From assembly GCA_963680875.1 (NCBI GenBank), contig OY804589.1:27826353-27890352 (forward strand): a stretch of DNA of 64,000 nucleotides, in the 5' to 3' direction. Below are positions 33,631 to 43,889 of this stretch, one piece after another. The translations under genes were made by a program, and so were the position numbers. This stretch comes from Bathymodiolus brooksi. Its lineage: Eukaryota > Mollusca > Bivalvia > Mytilida > Modiolidae. The notes beneath the pieces are model-generated. The model saw nothing but the letters and a program-made list of their open reading frames with translations. It did not search any database and had not been told where the DNA came from. Positions within the stretch are counted from its first letter, which is position 1. Every line of letters starts with the position of its first letter.

Positions 33631-34189
33631 ATTTCGAATTGCAGCAAATACAAATTTTATAGTCTTTGGTTCCACCAGTGACTAATATAAAAATAAAATG
33701 TCCCTGGTTCCACATCCGTAAACGCCAGTAAAAACAACGGTTATCCGGTTACTTGCTTTTCTCTCTACGTAAAACATATATAGATATTTTATTGCGCTGT
33801 TAGGACTTTTTATTAATAATCAATAGAGAATTTTTTATTTTTTTTTCGCTTCAGGGGAGAAATCCATGATATAACGATATATACATTAGAGCTATTTGAT
33901 TAAAATTAGACGTTTGGTTTATTAAAAATATTTGGCGATGCATTACAGTAAAAGTACATGTGGTATTTTTATTTTCGCTATTTTCGAAGTCAGTAAGAAA
34001 CCAAACAAATAAAAGAAAAAAAACTCTCCACATTTATAAACCTACTCGAGTTAAAACTCAAAAACAAAGTGTAGTTTTAGCCAAGTTTAATTATTCCGTT
34101 CGTTTTTTTTTTTTATTTATATGAGCCTATGCGATATTAGAAAATCTGAAGTAAAAACAATCAAGTTTATTGTCCCATTTTTTTCTCGA

Positions 34190-34500
34190 AAGATTGATTG
34201 ATTGTTGCTTTACATCCAGCGAGCAGTATTTCAGCTTTATTCACAGGACGAGAACAAGTTCAATAATATATAAAAACTATATAGAAATGAGGGCTGAGAT
34301 GGGTCAACCGACCGCCGGGGTCAACGACATTTGATTTACACTGATAACGTATGTAGAGTTAGATAGGGACGCAAACAATTAGTCTGTTGTAGCTAAAATA
34401 GTCATATACTCTTTTTCAAAACCTACAAAAGAGATCATTAGCGTGCAAGGGAACGTGGCATTCTCCAAACACCTTATCCACTATCTCCAAAGATTTTTTT
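34190..34500 (-). mobile_element. SINE-like element related to 27860-28480
   Basis: TTGATTGATTGTTGCTTTAC, TATTTCAGCTTTATTCACAG, GAGAACAAGTTCAATAATAT and CTACAAAAGAGATCATTAGC. Confidence 0.6.
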
Positions 34501-34589
34501 TTTACAGATACAACAAACATCTAATATTGATTTGATTGATTTAAGAGGAACTTCGTTCAAAATTTCTCGCTTTGATTTCAAGACCCGTT

Positions 34590-34735
34590 AAATAAATTGT
34601 AGAAATCAAAAAAACAAAAAACAAAAACTAAAAACTAATAAAAAAAGTTTTTTTTTTTTTTTTTTTGCTTTTGTTTTTTTATGTTTGTTTGTTTTTTGGT
34701 TTTTTTTGATTTCTACAAAAAAATAAAATAAGAAA

Positions 34736-34769
<34 letters not shown>

Positions 34770-34775
34770 ACGACA
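34590..34775. repeat. A/T-rich inverted repeat with homopolymers
   Basis: TAGAAATCAAAAAAAC (34600) pairs with GTTTTTT...TTGATTTCTA (34693-34716), enclosing long T tracts. A run of about 30 A follows. Confidence 0.7.
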
Positions 34776-34799
34776 AAAAACCACCCACACACGCAGGTG

Positions 34800-35535
34800 A
34801 AAGTGTTGTCACTTTAAATGTATTTTAAAGTTTTAAATAGTTATTATTCGGTCAAATATCTCACTAGATGAATTAAACGTCTTGATACCTTTAAAAAATA
34901 TTAATACATTATATTTACTGTATTCCCGCCGAATTGCCAGTTTCTCTTGATTGTCCCTTCGGTGTTCTCTAACGTTTATTTCTATACCGGTCTCTACAAA
35001 TCTCGGTTTCATTTCACCAAGAGGGTAGGTTCGAGCCTATAAAACTAGTTTTAACCCCGCCACTTTTTATTGAAATGTATGCACTAAGCCAGGAAAGTGA
35101 GTGGTCATGTATATGTGTATGAGGGGTATCGAATTTGACTTTTTCTATGATTTTGATATTTGATTTTGGAACTGTCTGACAGTGTAGTATCCCCCCCTCA
35201 TTTCATTCACTAGTCTACACCTTGAACCTACTCCAGTGGCAGTGTATGTATTAAATTTAGCAGCTGTTGATCGTGATACCTAATGATCAGCAATTGTCAG
35301 AAATATATAGCGAGATTCAGATATGAAGATACATATGTACCATCAATCTGGTTTCAATTTCTAAATCAATCTATAGATTCTGAAAGCTGATATAAAAAAA
35401 ACAACGTTAAAACGATCTAGAACAGAACTCGTTATATACTGTCTGTTCAAGTGGGTATTAAAATTATTGGATTTCTGTAATTAAATACTCAAATATATAT
35501 AAAACCTCTACAATATGACTGGTAACTCGGAATAT
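34800..35535. other. Intergenic DNA, nothing recognised
   Basis: No exon, array or known repeat end could be identified. Confidence 0.4.
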
Positions 35536-35539
35536 AAAG

Positions 35540-35715
35540 GATAATGTGTCCGAGTGGAGCGACATGTCTACCCGCGGACTGTTGTATCAGTGAGTTAGCA
35601 CTTTAAAAAAAACCAACTAAGCGTGTTGATCTAGTTCAAAGCGGACTTCATCACCATTTATATATTGAAATAAAATTGTTCTCGCCATGATATAACTGAA
35701 ACTCTACAACATGTA
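35540..35715 (+). mobile_element. SINE family B, headless copy
   Basis: ATAATGTGTCCGAGTGGAGC, CCCGCGGACTGTTG, CCAACTAAGCGTGTTGATCT and CTCGCCATGATATAACTGAA. Confidence 0.8.
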
Positions 35716-35899
35716 TAGGTTTAGTGTGTCTTCGGACTTTGTGTTAAAGTAAGAGTCGGATGAATTGGGCTCTGTCACATTTCTGAAAATGATGATAATC
35801 TGTCACATTTCTGACAATGATGATGGTTAAATAAATACCCTCAATTCCTCATGCATCAGAAAACATTGTCAACTCATTATTAAAAAAAAGAATATTTTA

Positions 35900-36270
35900 C
35901 CACATCGGTGGTGAAATGGTTAGCATGCTCGACTCGCGTGTGGTAGATCATTGGTTTGAGTAAGACCCTCAGATTTGAGCCCGATCGAGTCAAACCAAAT
36001 ACTATAAATACTATAAAATTGGTGATCGCTGTTTCCCGCCAAACACGCAGCATTAAGGAGTAAGAGCAAAGCGTGAATGCCTTGGAATATGGATAATGTG
36101 TCCGAGTAGAGCGACATTTCTACTCCTCATCGCTTATGGTTGTCTCAAATAAGCTAGCAATATAAAAAGTAAACTAGGACAAAGCGGACATCATTATCAT
36201 TTCATCGAAATTTTCTCGCCGCGATATAGCTGAAAAATTGTTCACTTGGCGTTAAACAATAATCACTATA
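35900..36270 (+). mobile_element. SINE family B, full length
   Basis: tRNA-like head GGTGAAATGGTTAGCATGCT (A box) and TTTGAGCCCGATCGAGTCAA (B box). It continues through AACACGCAGCATTAAGGAGT and GTCCGAGTAGAGCGAC, and ends GCGATATAGCTGAAAAATTG, TTGGCGTTAAACAATAATCA. Confidence 0.85.
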
Positions 36271-36292
36271 GATCCGTCTTCTATGTCCACTT

Positions 36293-36556
36293 AGATTTGA
36301 TTTTGATTTTTGGTATTTAACGCCACTTTCAGCAATATTTCAGCTATATCATGGCGACCAGTTTTAGCGGTGGAAGAAGCCGGATTAACCGGAGAGAACT
36401 ACCAACTATGGGCAAGCAATTGGTAAACTTTATCACTTGCGGCTGCGAGTCGAGTGCACCCTTTTTGTAATTTACAAGACCCACGCCGTATTAGTGATAG
36501 GCTCGTATGAGTTGTTAGGTAATCCAACAACCTAACTCATTGAGCCACCCGGGCCC
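36293..36556 (-). mobile_element. tRNA-derived SINE (family E), copy 2
   Basis: Same structure as 12655-12938: left end GGTATTTAACGCCACTTTCA, GGCAAGCAATTGGTAAACTT, right end CAACCTAACTCATTGAGCCA with GGGCCC. Confidence 0.85.
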
Positions 36557-36959
36557 TTCCAGTCGGATACACCTGCATAAAGTAGCTGTAGAACCGTGGG
36601 TCTTATGGTCTTTTTCAGTGATCTTTAAATGTGTTAATGCATACTATCTTTATTTTTAAATGTCACAAATCTTGTATATTGATTTAACGACAAATGAAAT
36701 TATTATTGGTATTTATATTAAAAAAACCACTTATCAGTCTCAAGACAATAGATATTTTAGTACTAAATTATTTGAATCAATATTTTGTGCTCAGATTATG
36801 GGTTGGGGTCAGAGATCGAAATTAGTGCAAGTCTGGAGGCCCGAGACCTGTTGTTTTTTGGATGGACCTGTAAATTTTCTGAAAATTTCAATGAAAAAAG
36901 TCCAGAATTTAAGGAAATGGGTGTTCGGGTCTGTTTACTTTTTGTTGTAATTTCGTACA

Positions 36960-37045
36960 CTGGTGTTTAACTCCACTTTCAACAAGAGTTCAGTTATATC
37001 GTGGCGGTCAGTTTTATTGGTTGAGGAAACCAGAGTACCCGTGGT
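36960..37045 (-). mobile_element. SINE family A, 3' fragment
   Basis: GGTGTTTAACTCCACTTTCA, CAGTTATATCGTGGCGGTCA and CAGTTTTATTGGTTGAGG. Confidence 0.75.
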
Positions 37046-37059
37046 CTTCTCCTTGATAG

Positions 37060-37425
37060 AGTAAGTGAGTGATTGTTGTTTAACGCCAACTCAACAATTT
37101 TTCCAGCTATATCATGGCGAGAACAAGTTAATTTTCAATGAAATGATGATGAGGTCCGCTTTGTATTAGACGAAGAAGCTTAATTGTATTTTTTCTAGTG
37201 CTAGTTCACTGAAACAACAGTCGGCGGAAAGATATGTCTCCCCACTCGGACACAGTATCCTGATTCCGAGCAAACCAGTCTTTGCTCTTTCTCCTTATTG
37301 CTGCGTGCTTAGCGGAGAAGCAACAAATACCAATTTTATAGTCTATGGCTTGATCCGATCGGGACTCGAACCCACGATCTACCGCACTCGAGGCGAGCAC
37401 GCTAACCATTACACCACAGATAGAG
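37060..37425 (-). mobile_element. SINE family B, full length
   Basis: Reverse-oriented: TTGTTGTTTAACGCCAACTC, CAGCTATATCATGGCGAGAA, CTGAAACAACAGTC, and the head CGGGACTCGAACCCACGATC, GGCGAGCACGCTAACCATTA. Confidence 0.88.
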
Positions 37426-37809
37426 GATTACTGTTAACAAAGAAGCTAAAGTACTGAAGCAAGGGTTCTGAGTGGTTTAGTTGAAGTCATCACTGCAAGT
37501 AATCGATCTTCATAAAGTAAAGATTGAGACTTTATGAAATTATCTATTGGGTATCTTCACAACTCATATCTGGCTGAAAATACGGGAAAAGGTCAAATGT
37601 CGTGGTCTCAAAACCAAAATGATAGAAAACCATTAAGAAATAACTACTTTGTAAAGATTGAACATCCTTAGGCTTACATTGTATATACACTGCAATATCT
37701 AATGATGATTTAAAATTGAAATCAATCCAATTACCGAAAAGAGCTAAAATTTAATACAACATAGCACTGATCAGTAACAGGGAAGACTCAACTAAATCTT
37801 CTGTATTCT

Positions 37810-38440
37810 GGATAAGAATGCATTTTATTGCTTAATCATAGGGCCCACATGAGGCATCATTAACAATACAAACATTCATGATTGATAAATGAGAAATACA
37901 CACAAAAGAAAAAAGACATACAAAAAAATATGTAGTTTGGGGTTTTTATATTTCTAAAAATATAAATATAATTATTATTATTTAGTGGATCATGTTCTGG
38001 TTTGTCCCCTATATCTCACATCCGGTGTGAAACTTTACATATGTTGCATATTCCTTAACAAGCAGTAAACCTGCTAAAAACACCAAGGGACGGTACTTCT
38101 GACACACCCCGTCTATTAATTGCATTTTCTCACAATTATATAGTAAATAATTATATATAATATTAAGTACTTATTATATACTATATATGAATAAAAAAAA
38201 AAGATTAGTTAATTATTATATCTATTATTATTATTTATTCGGATGTGTCACCTCGTGTTTAGAGCAGGAGAACTAGTTGGAGGAAATATGTCATCATGTT
38301 ATTGTTCAATCACAGAGTGCACCAAGCGACAGTGCAAAGGCATGTTAAAATGAATTTAGAAGAAATTCAGATCAAACCCAGTAATATGTGTTTTTCTTTA
38401 AATTTATTCTATTCATTTAGAAATATTATCAATTTATGCA
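37810..38440 (-). mobile_element. 5'-truncated LINE copy (3' UTR only)
   Basis: About 600 bp matching 15075-15705 in reverse, roughly 90% similar over the stretch. Landmarks: ATAGGGCCCACATGAGGCAT, GGATCATGTTCTGGTTTGTC, CACCAAGGGACGGTACTTCT and AGAGCAGGAGAACTAGTTGG. The absence of the RT part is typical of 5' truncation. Confidence 0.8.
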
Positions 38441-38734
38441 AATATATATACATACATACTAGTTTTTGAATGAACCTCGCGCGTCAGAACCGAATCACAT
38501 TTACAAAACCAGATCCATCCGCCAAAAAATAATCCCATCAAAATATCGTTTTAAAGAATTCATTTTATTATTTTTTTGAAAGTTAATTATAAATTACCGA
38601 TAAACAGAATATTAGACATTTTGTTTTTGGGACTCCGGCTCACCTGATATACCCCGTGATAAAGTCAGTCCCAAAAACAAAATGTCTAATATTCTGTATT
38701 TATCAGTTACCTCATTTTATCGTGTTTATTTCGA

Positions 38735-39045
38735 GAAAAGTAGATCGGGGGTTCGAGCACCGGTCTGGTCAAACCAAAGATTATAAAATTGGTATTTGTT
38801 ACTTCTCCGCTAAGCACGCAACATTGAGGAGAAAGAACAAAAACTGGTTGGCTCGGAATCAGAATAATGTCTACCCACGGACTGTTGTACCAGTGATCGA
38901 GCTAGCGTGTACTATAAAAATCCAACTAAGCGTGTTGGTCTAGAACAAAGCGGACCTCATCATCATCTCATTGAAAATTAACTTGTTCTCGCCATGATAT
39001 AACTGAAAAATTGCTGAATTGGCGTTAAACACTCACTCACTCACT
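38735..39045 (+). mobile_element. SINE family B, near full length
   Basis: GGGGGTTCGAGCACCGGTCT (B box), CGCTAAGCACGCAACATTGA, ACCCACGGACTGTTGTACCA, and tail TCGCCATGATATAACTGAAA with GGCGTTAAACACTCACTCAC. Confidence 0.85.
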
Positions 39046-39270
39046 CATCGTGTTTATTAAAATTCGGTGGCCGCATCGTGAGATGTCATGTCGACAGATG
39101 TCAGTCTCATGACTCTTTTTATGTCGTCTCTGGAGGTTAGCTTGACCCAAGTTTTTATCTGACAGAAATATCACATTCGTCACTAAGATATTAACAGTGA
39201 ATTTTCAAAGATAAATATGTAGATTTTGCTGATCAAACGATGCAAGGACGCAGTTTTGCTCGTTTGGGAT

Positions 39271-39564
39271 CAATCGTAACTACTCGGCCATTCTCGCTAC
39301 CCTACAAATAACCTCGTATGCATTAGGCGTATAAATCGCACTACTTTTCACATGTCAGTTACATGAAAGTTTGATAAAGTTATATTTTAAACAATTTTCT
39401 ATATTTCAATTAAAGTTTTAATTAGTTTTGCATGATTTAGATTTTACTTAGTATGGCTTCCATATTGGATTTTCGTGGACTATATTTTTGTGCAAAAAGA
39501 ATTTCTACTATGTACGTACGAGGTTATTTGCAGGGTAGCGAGAATGGCCGACTAGTTACCATTG
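39271..39564. mobile_element. CAATCGTAACTACTCGGCC MITE, copy 2
   Basis: Same inverted ends and interior as 31834-32159, but about 40 bp shorter near the right end. It is flanked by a perfect 10-bp direct repeat CGTTTGGGAT (39261-39270, 39565-39574). Noncoding. Confidence 0.9.
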
Positions 39565-39719
39565 CGTTTGGGATGTATTAAATATATTGCAAGAACGACA
39601 TATTCATACACTAAATTAATTTTCTTTTTTTAAAAATCCAAATTCCAAGATTTGAAAAATAAATTTCAAGAAACCAAAAAGATTTATTCATATTTGGGTC
39701 ATTCTCTGGCAACTGTTAC

Positions 39720-41100
39720 AATAGTGATGGTAAAGACTGTGTCCCATTAATATTACAGAAAAACTACAAACTTAAATTACAATAAAAGTTAACATGTCAT
39801 TTGTTCATGTTAAGTTGTATTTATTTCATTAAAAGATTTAAAAAATACATTAAGGGATAAGGCGAATAATGGATTTACAAATTATCTTTTTTACCGTCAC
39901 ATATAGAATAATACACGTGACGGTAATGTACCATAGCAGGGATGATTATAGAAAAGAAGAATTAAATCTTCAAAACGGTGTTTCTTTATATTTTAAAGGT
40001 TTAATCATACCAGTAAACATTAAATAATAATATGCTTAAAGATTTATATATTTTTTATGTAAAATATTTCTTTTATTTACTCTAAAATGTGTGTTCTATG
40101 AATTTCTGTCTTTACCGTCACGAAAATTTAAAGTTGCAGAACGTCTAATATACATGTGACTCTGAGATCGTAGTCACGTTGGTGCTTTTCTTTCTACTTC
40201 ATCTATTTAAAGAAACAGTATCGTGCATCGACTATCAACAGGATTCAAATAAACAAACCAGTATCTCCATTAAAATGAACCCCGCGGGAACTCCGGGTTA
40301 TAGAAATGGGACCGAGAGCTTCTTCGGCTTGAAGGGGCGTCCGTCGGTTGTGCGGGATGTATAAATTCACAACCAACCCGTCCTGCGGATGAGACGTAAA
40401 TAAAACCGAGGTCCCGTGTTGAGAGATTGCCACCCTCTCCGCACGTTAAAGAACCCAATGTAACAGTTCATTATGAGCATTATGCTCATGATGAGTGGTC
40501 CATAAGAGACCTGTTGCACTGGCAAAATTATCCGTCCTTACCCATCGCCCTTCCTTGTTTCGAGTCCCGTGGCGTTTAAATTTTTAAATGTTCTCGTCCT
40601 GAATATAGCTGAAAAATTGCTCGCTGAACGTTAAGCACCAATCAACCAATCAAGCAACCATTAAAATGCATTAGGACCTTTATTCAACGTCTTTACCAAA
40701 CATAATAGAAGTTCCTCTGTTCACCTGCTACAACATTTTTAACGTCATGTAGAAATAAAACGTTGTTCCCGATAACAACGCACATATTTCACCTTTAGAA
40801 ATATTTTCTGTACTACACGGAATCAATACCGAAATGTGGAATTGTCTTTACCGTAACAGTCTTTGCCGTCACAATTTCATATTACATTCGTGACGGTAAA
40901 GACAACCACATACTTTCAATCACTTTTACTTAGCACCAGGAATGCTTTTGAGCACGCTTAAAGGTGTTATATTCAACCTCGTGCTTTTGATTTATGTTGG
41001 TAAATGTTATTATAAACAGAAACCAAAATGTCTTTACCGTCACGCACGTTTTCTTTACCGTCACAAATATTCCTTTCCTTCACGAATTCAAAAATGTTCT
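39720..41100. repeat. Region of dispersed GTCTTTACCGTCAC motifs
   Basis: The 14-mer GTCTTTACCGTCAC or its complement, with small changes, occurs near 39727, 39890, 39915, 40108, 40847, 40858, 40886, 41030 and 41050, and once more at 43881. Some pairs are inverted (ACCGTCAC...GTGACGGT at 39892-39925; GTCTTTGCCGTCACAAT...ATTCGTGACGGTAAAGAC at 40857-40901). The middle is interrupted by a SINE-like element (40262-40660). Confidence 0.65.
40262..40665 (+). mobile_element. SINE-like element with (CAAT CAACCA) tail
   Basis: GC-richer body (GAACCCCGCGGGAACTCCGG, GGATGAGACGTAAATAAAAC), then ATATAGCTGAAAAATTGCTC and CTGAACGTTAAGCACCAATC with CAACCAATCAAGCAACCA. The 3' domain is shared with family B. 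Confidence 0.6.
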
Positions 41101-41334
41101 ATATATATTATATTTGTAATTATACAACATATGTAATATTAAATGACGCTGTAGCCCAGTTCAGTTATTGTTTACCATTGAGCACTAGTTAACTTGGAAT
41201 ATAGCAAAAATATATAATAATAACTTTATTGCAAAACAAGAAATCCTGACGGGCTGTGCAAATTACAACAAATAATGACAAGTTGACAACAACATAAGAC
41301 ATACAACATAACAGTAAGAATTCAAATCAAGTGT

Positions 41335-41432
41335 AGTCGAGTGGTCTAGGGCGCTGGACGTAAGGCTAAGCGAATGGTGCTGCAGTGTAACAATGGTGTG
41401 GGTTCAAATCCCGTCGAGGGAAGAACAAAAAT
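41335..41432 (+). other. tRNA-like sequence
   Basis: TAGTCGAGTGGTCTAGGGCG resembles an A box and GTGGGTTCAAATCCCGTCGA a B box with a foldable T arm. The acceptor and anticodon stems do not pair, so this is a tRNA-like relic or SINE head, not a functional tRNA. Confidence 0.4.
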
Positions 41433-41483
41433 TTGACAGCTCTAAAATCTAATTCTAACACTGTTTGGTTTAATTTTCAGACG

Positions 41484-41514
<31 letters not shown>

Positions 41515-41826
41515 ATCCAGTAGGATTCGGAATCCTACTAGTAGAAATTGGAATTCTGATTTGTACTGGATTTAAACCAGTATAAATCAGAATTCCAATA
41601 TCTACTAGGACAAATCAGGATATCCAGATTTGTACTAGGAGGATCCTGGATCCTACTAAACTTTCAGTAGGATTCAGAATATTTCTGAATTTAAAGCTTA
41701 GTACGATTCTGGATATTACTGAATTGAAAAACGTAAAATTTGTGAAATATAAAATAAGTCTTGTGCGATAATTTAATTACAAATAGTGAGAAAAATACAT
41801 TTTGATACAATTTTGGATTCAGTTTC

Positions 41827-42310
41827 CTATTTATTACAACATTTGGTCAAAGTTTGTTTGTGGCATTTACTTGAGCAAGGTATCTTAAATTTGCGGCATG
41901 AACATCGCATTGTATTACATTTTCCAGCACAGTTACATGTGGATACCAGATTAGCAGTTTCATTTACTGTCCGGTTTTTCTGGCAAGCTTGAATGTGAGA
42001 AATTTCCAATAGTAAATTAGGGTCAATCGAATTTAATCCTGGGAAGCAAACTGTTTTTAAGTCAACTAGGTCTTCATCTGAATAATTGGTTTTCAGTATT
42101 CCATCTTTTGAAAATATTTTGTAAACGGATTTGGAATCGGTTACTTTTTTTACTTCAAGAACTTTGCATGGCAATATGTTTGAGTCAGTATTAGTTCTGT
42201 CTACTTTGTGAATTCCTATACCTATACAGTGTCACCAATAGAATATGTTTTTCTGATAAATAATGGTTCTGATTCATGTCGAACACGTCTCCGTTTAGCT
42301 TCTCGCATAT
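41827..42310 (-). pseudogene. C-terminal tail of an integrase-type transposon protein (broken)
   Basis: Minus strand: 42310-42222 reads MREAKRRRVRHESEPLFIRK and SIGDTV. A 1-base frameshift near 42222 then leads into GIHKVDRTN, VLEVKKVTDSKSVYKIFSKD, and a cysteine-rich end CNCAGKCNTMRC with CSSKCHKQTLTKCC (ending at 41827). This layout, a short SH3-like segment followed by a C-x-C cluster, resembles the C-terminus of KRBA2/SCAND3-like integrase proteins known from Ginger-type elements. No catalytic core is present. The family assignment is by recall of the motif. Confidence 0.5.
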
Positions 42311-42445
42311 AGAATAGAATAGAATAGAATAGAATGGAATAGAATAAGTTTATTAACCAAATCAGGGCCCCAGGAGGGCATATACAAATAACAATTATGA
42401 TTGATACACAACAACAATACAAATAACAATTATGATAGTTTGAAT
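42300..42445 (-). mobile_element. LINE 3'-end fragment with (ATTCT)n
   Basis: In reverse: ATATGCCCTCCTGGGGCCCT, GATTTGGTTAATAAACTTAT and about seven ATTCT units, abutting the integrase-tail ORF, so it is probably a tiny 5'-truncated insertion. Confidence 0.6.
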
Positions 42446-43641
42446 AAAATAAAGTATTAATTAAAGATCAGTGATCATTGATCATACAAGTATATTTATT
42501 CAGTGTTTTCTGATTTTACCTAAGGGACATACAACAATATTTGTATTAAAAAAGTGTTCATATTTATTTTTTCATGTTTCTCCTTTTTTCAATTTTTTAT
42601 TTCAGTATAGGATCCTGGATCCTCCTAGTACAAATCTGGATATCCTGATTTGTCCTAGTAGATATTGGAATTCTGATTTATACTGGTTTAAATCCAGTAC
42701 AAATCAGAATTCCAATTTTTACTAGTAGAAATTGGAATTCCAATTTGTACTAGTAGGATTCTGGATCCTACTGGATTCCAATTTGTACTGTAACATATAT
42801 ATATATATACAGAAAACTGACCAATGTGGACCCTATTTTCGCAACTCCATAGATTGCTTTATATAGTCGACAACGTTGGACAAGATATCTTGACTGGGAT
42901 TTAAAATAATTTTAAGCTTAGCGATTGAGTCAAGCTGATTGAAATCAGGATAATAGTTTTCAATTTCTTGTATCAGACTGTTTCGAATATTTTAATTAAT
43001 ATGACAATGCAGGACAAAAATGTTTCTCATCATCCAATACTTTGCCAGCTTTACAAATTCTGTGTTCTCTTGGAACTTTCTTCTTCTTCTTCTTCTTCTT
43101 CTTCTTCTTCTTCCAATTTAGGAACCGGATTCACACGTGAATGTATAAACTTTCTTATACCGACCAATTCCTATTTTTAACTTGTGGTCGCTTATACGGA
43201 ACTTAGTTAAGATTTTACGACTATTAAAATTGTTCAGTGTGGACAAGTAATCCTCTAGCTTAATTTCATTTTTAAGTTTATTGTAAAGAAAAAGCTTTGA
43301 ATTTTCAACTAAGTTTGAAAGTTTTTCAAGTATAATTTGATCATATTTTTCTTTAACAACACGTTTAGTTGAATTCTTAATCGGATTTTTAATAAGTTTA
43401 AAGGGTTTATCTAATACAAAAAGATCTTCCTCATTTATATCAAACTCCGCCAATATTTCCCTGGCAAAAGTATACCATTTGTATATGCCATCTTGGGACA
43501 AAGTTTAATATATCCCGGATCTCAACTTTGAAATTATGACACACAAGCCTTTTAAATACTCCGTAGATATAAGAAAAATTATATAAGTAATTCTACATAT
43601 ATCAACAGAACAATTTATTCGTTTATATTCATATCGGTTTC

Positions 43642-43835
43642 AGGGGCAGATCCAGGATTTCAAGTTAGGGGGGGCGCACTTATAAAAATTGCGCCGTGCG
43701 GAGGGAGGCGCGAAAATTGTTGGGGTATTTCGTGTAAAAAATCACGATTTTACGCCAAAAAATCATATTTTTTCCAATTTTAGGGGGTGGGGGGGGGGGG
43801 GGGGGGGGGGGGGGCGCGGCCGCCCCCTGGGTTTT
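43642..43835 (+). repeat. GC-rich dispersed repeat with poly-G tract, copy 2
   Basis: AGGGGCAGATCCAGGATTTC, AAGTTAGGGGGGGCGCAC, GGAGGGAGGCGCGAAAA, and then a run of about 30 G near 43785-43814. Confidence 0.8.
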
Positions 43836-43889
43836 ATGGTTTATGTTGAAGAAAAAGTCAAAAAATGTGCGTTTAAGGTATTGTGACGG

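Larger units (their letters stand above)
41509..42782 (-). mobile_element. 1.27-kb DNA element with palindromic TIRs and an integrase-tail ORF
   Basis: Left TIR about 41509-41655 and right TIR about 42608-42782 are near-identical inverted copies (TGGAATCCAGTAGGAT; CTAGGAGGATCCTGGATCCT). Each TIR itself contains an inverted repeat, ATTGGAATTCTGATTT ... AAATCAGAATTCCAAT, centred on TTTAAA, so each can extrude as a hairpin. The element sits in (TA)n sequence within a LINE. Its interior carries a minus-strand relic of an integrase-like protein and an (ATTCT)n-ended LINE tail. Confidence 0.75.
41215..43640 (-). mobile_element. Degraded LINE on the minus strand, interrupted by a TIR element
   Basis: 43501-42820 translates on the minus strand to the C-terminal part of a non-LTR retroelement ORF2: LEDYLSTLNNFNSRKILTKF, RISDHKLKIGIGRYKK, DDEKHF, and a terminal IVE-type helix LDSIAKLKIILNPSQDIL with stop. 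A roughly 70-bp insertion with an (AAG)n tract interrupts it at 43075-43155. The 3' end, with GCACAGCCCGTCAGGATTTC and GCAATAAAGTTATTATTATA, lies at 41290-41215. A separate 1.27-kb TIR element (41509-42782) sits between these parts. Confidence 0.65.

Noticed and set aside
41335..41432. Functional tRNA gene
   Set aside because: A- and B-box-like motifs exist but acceptor and anticodon stems do not pair.
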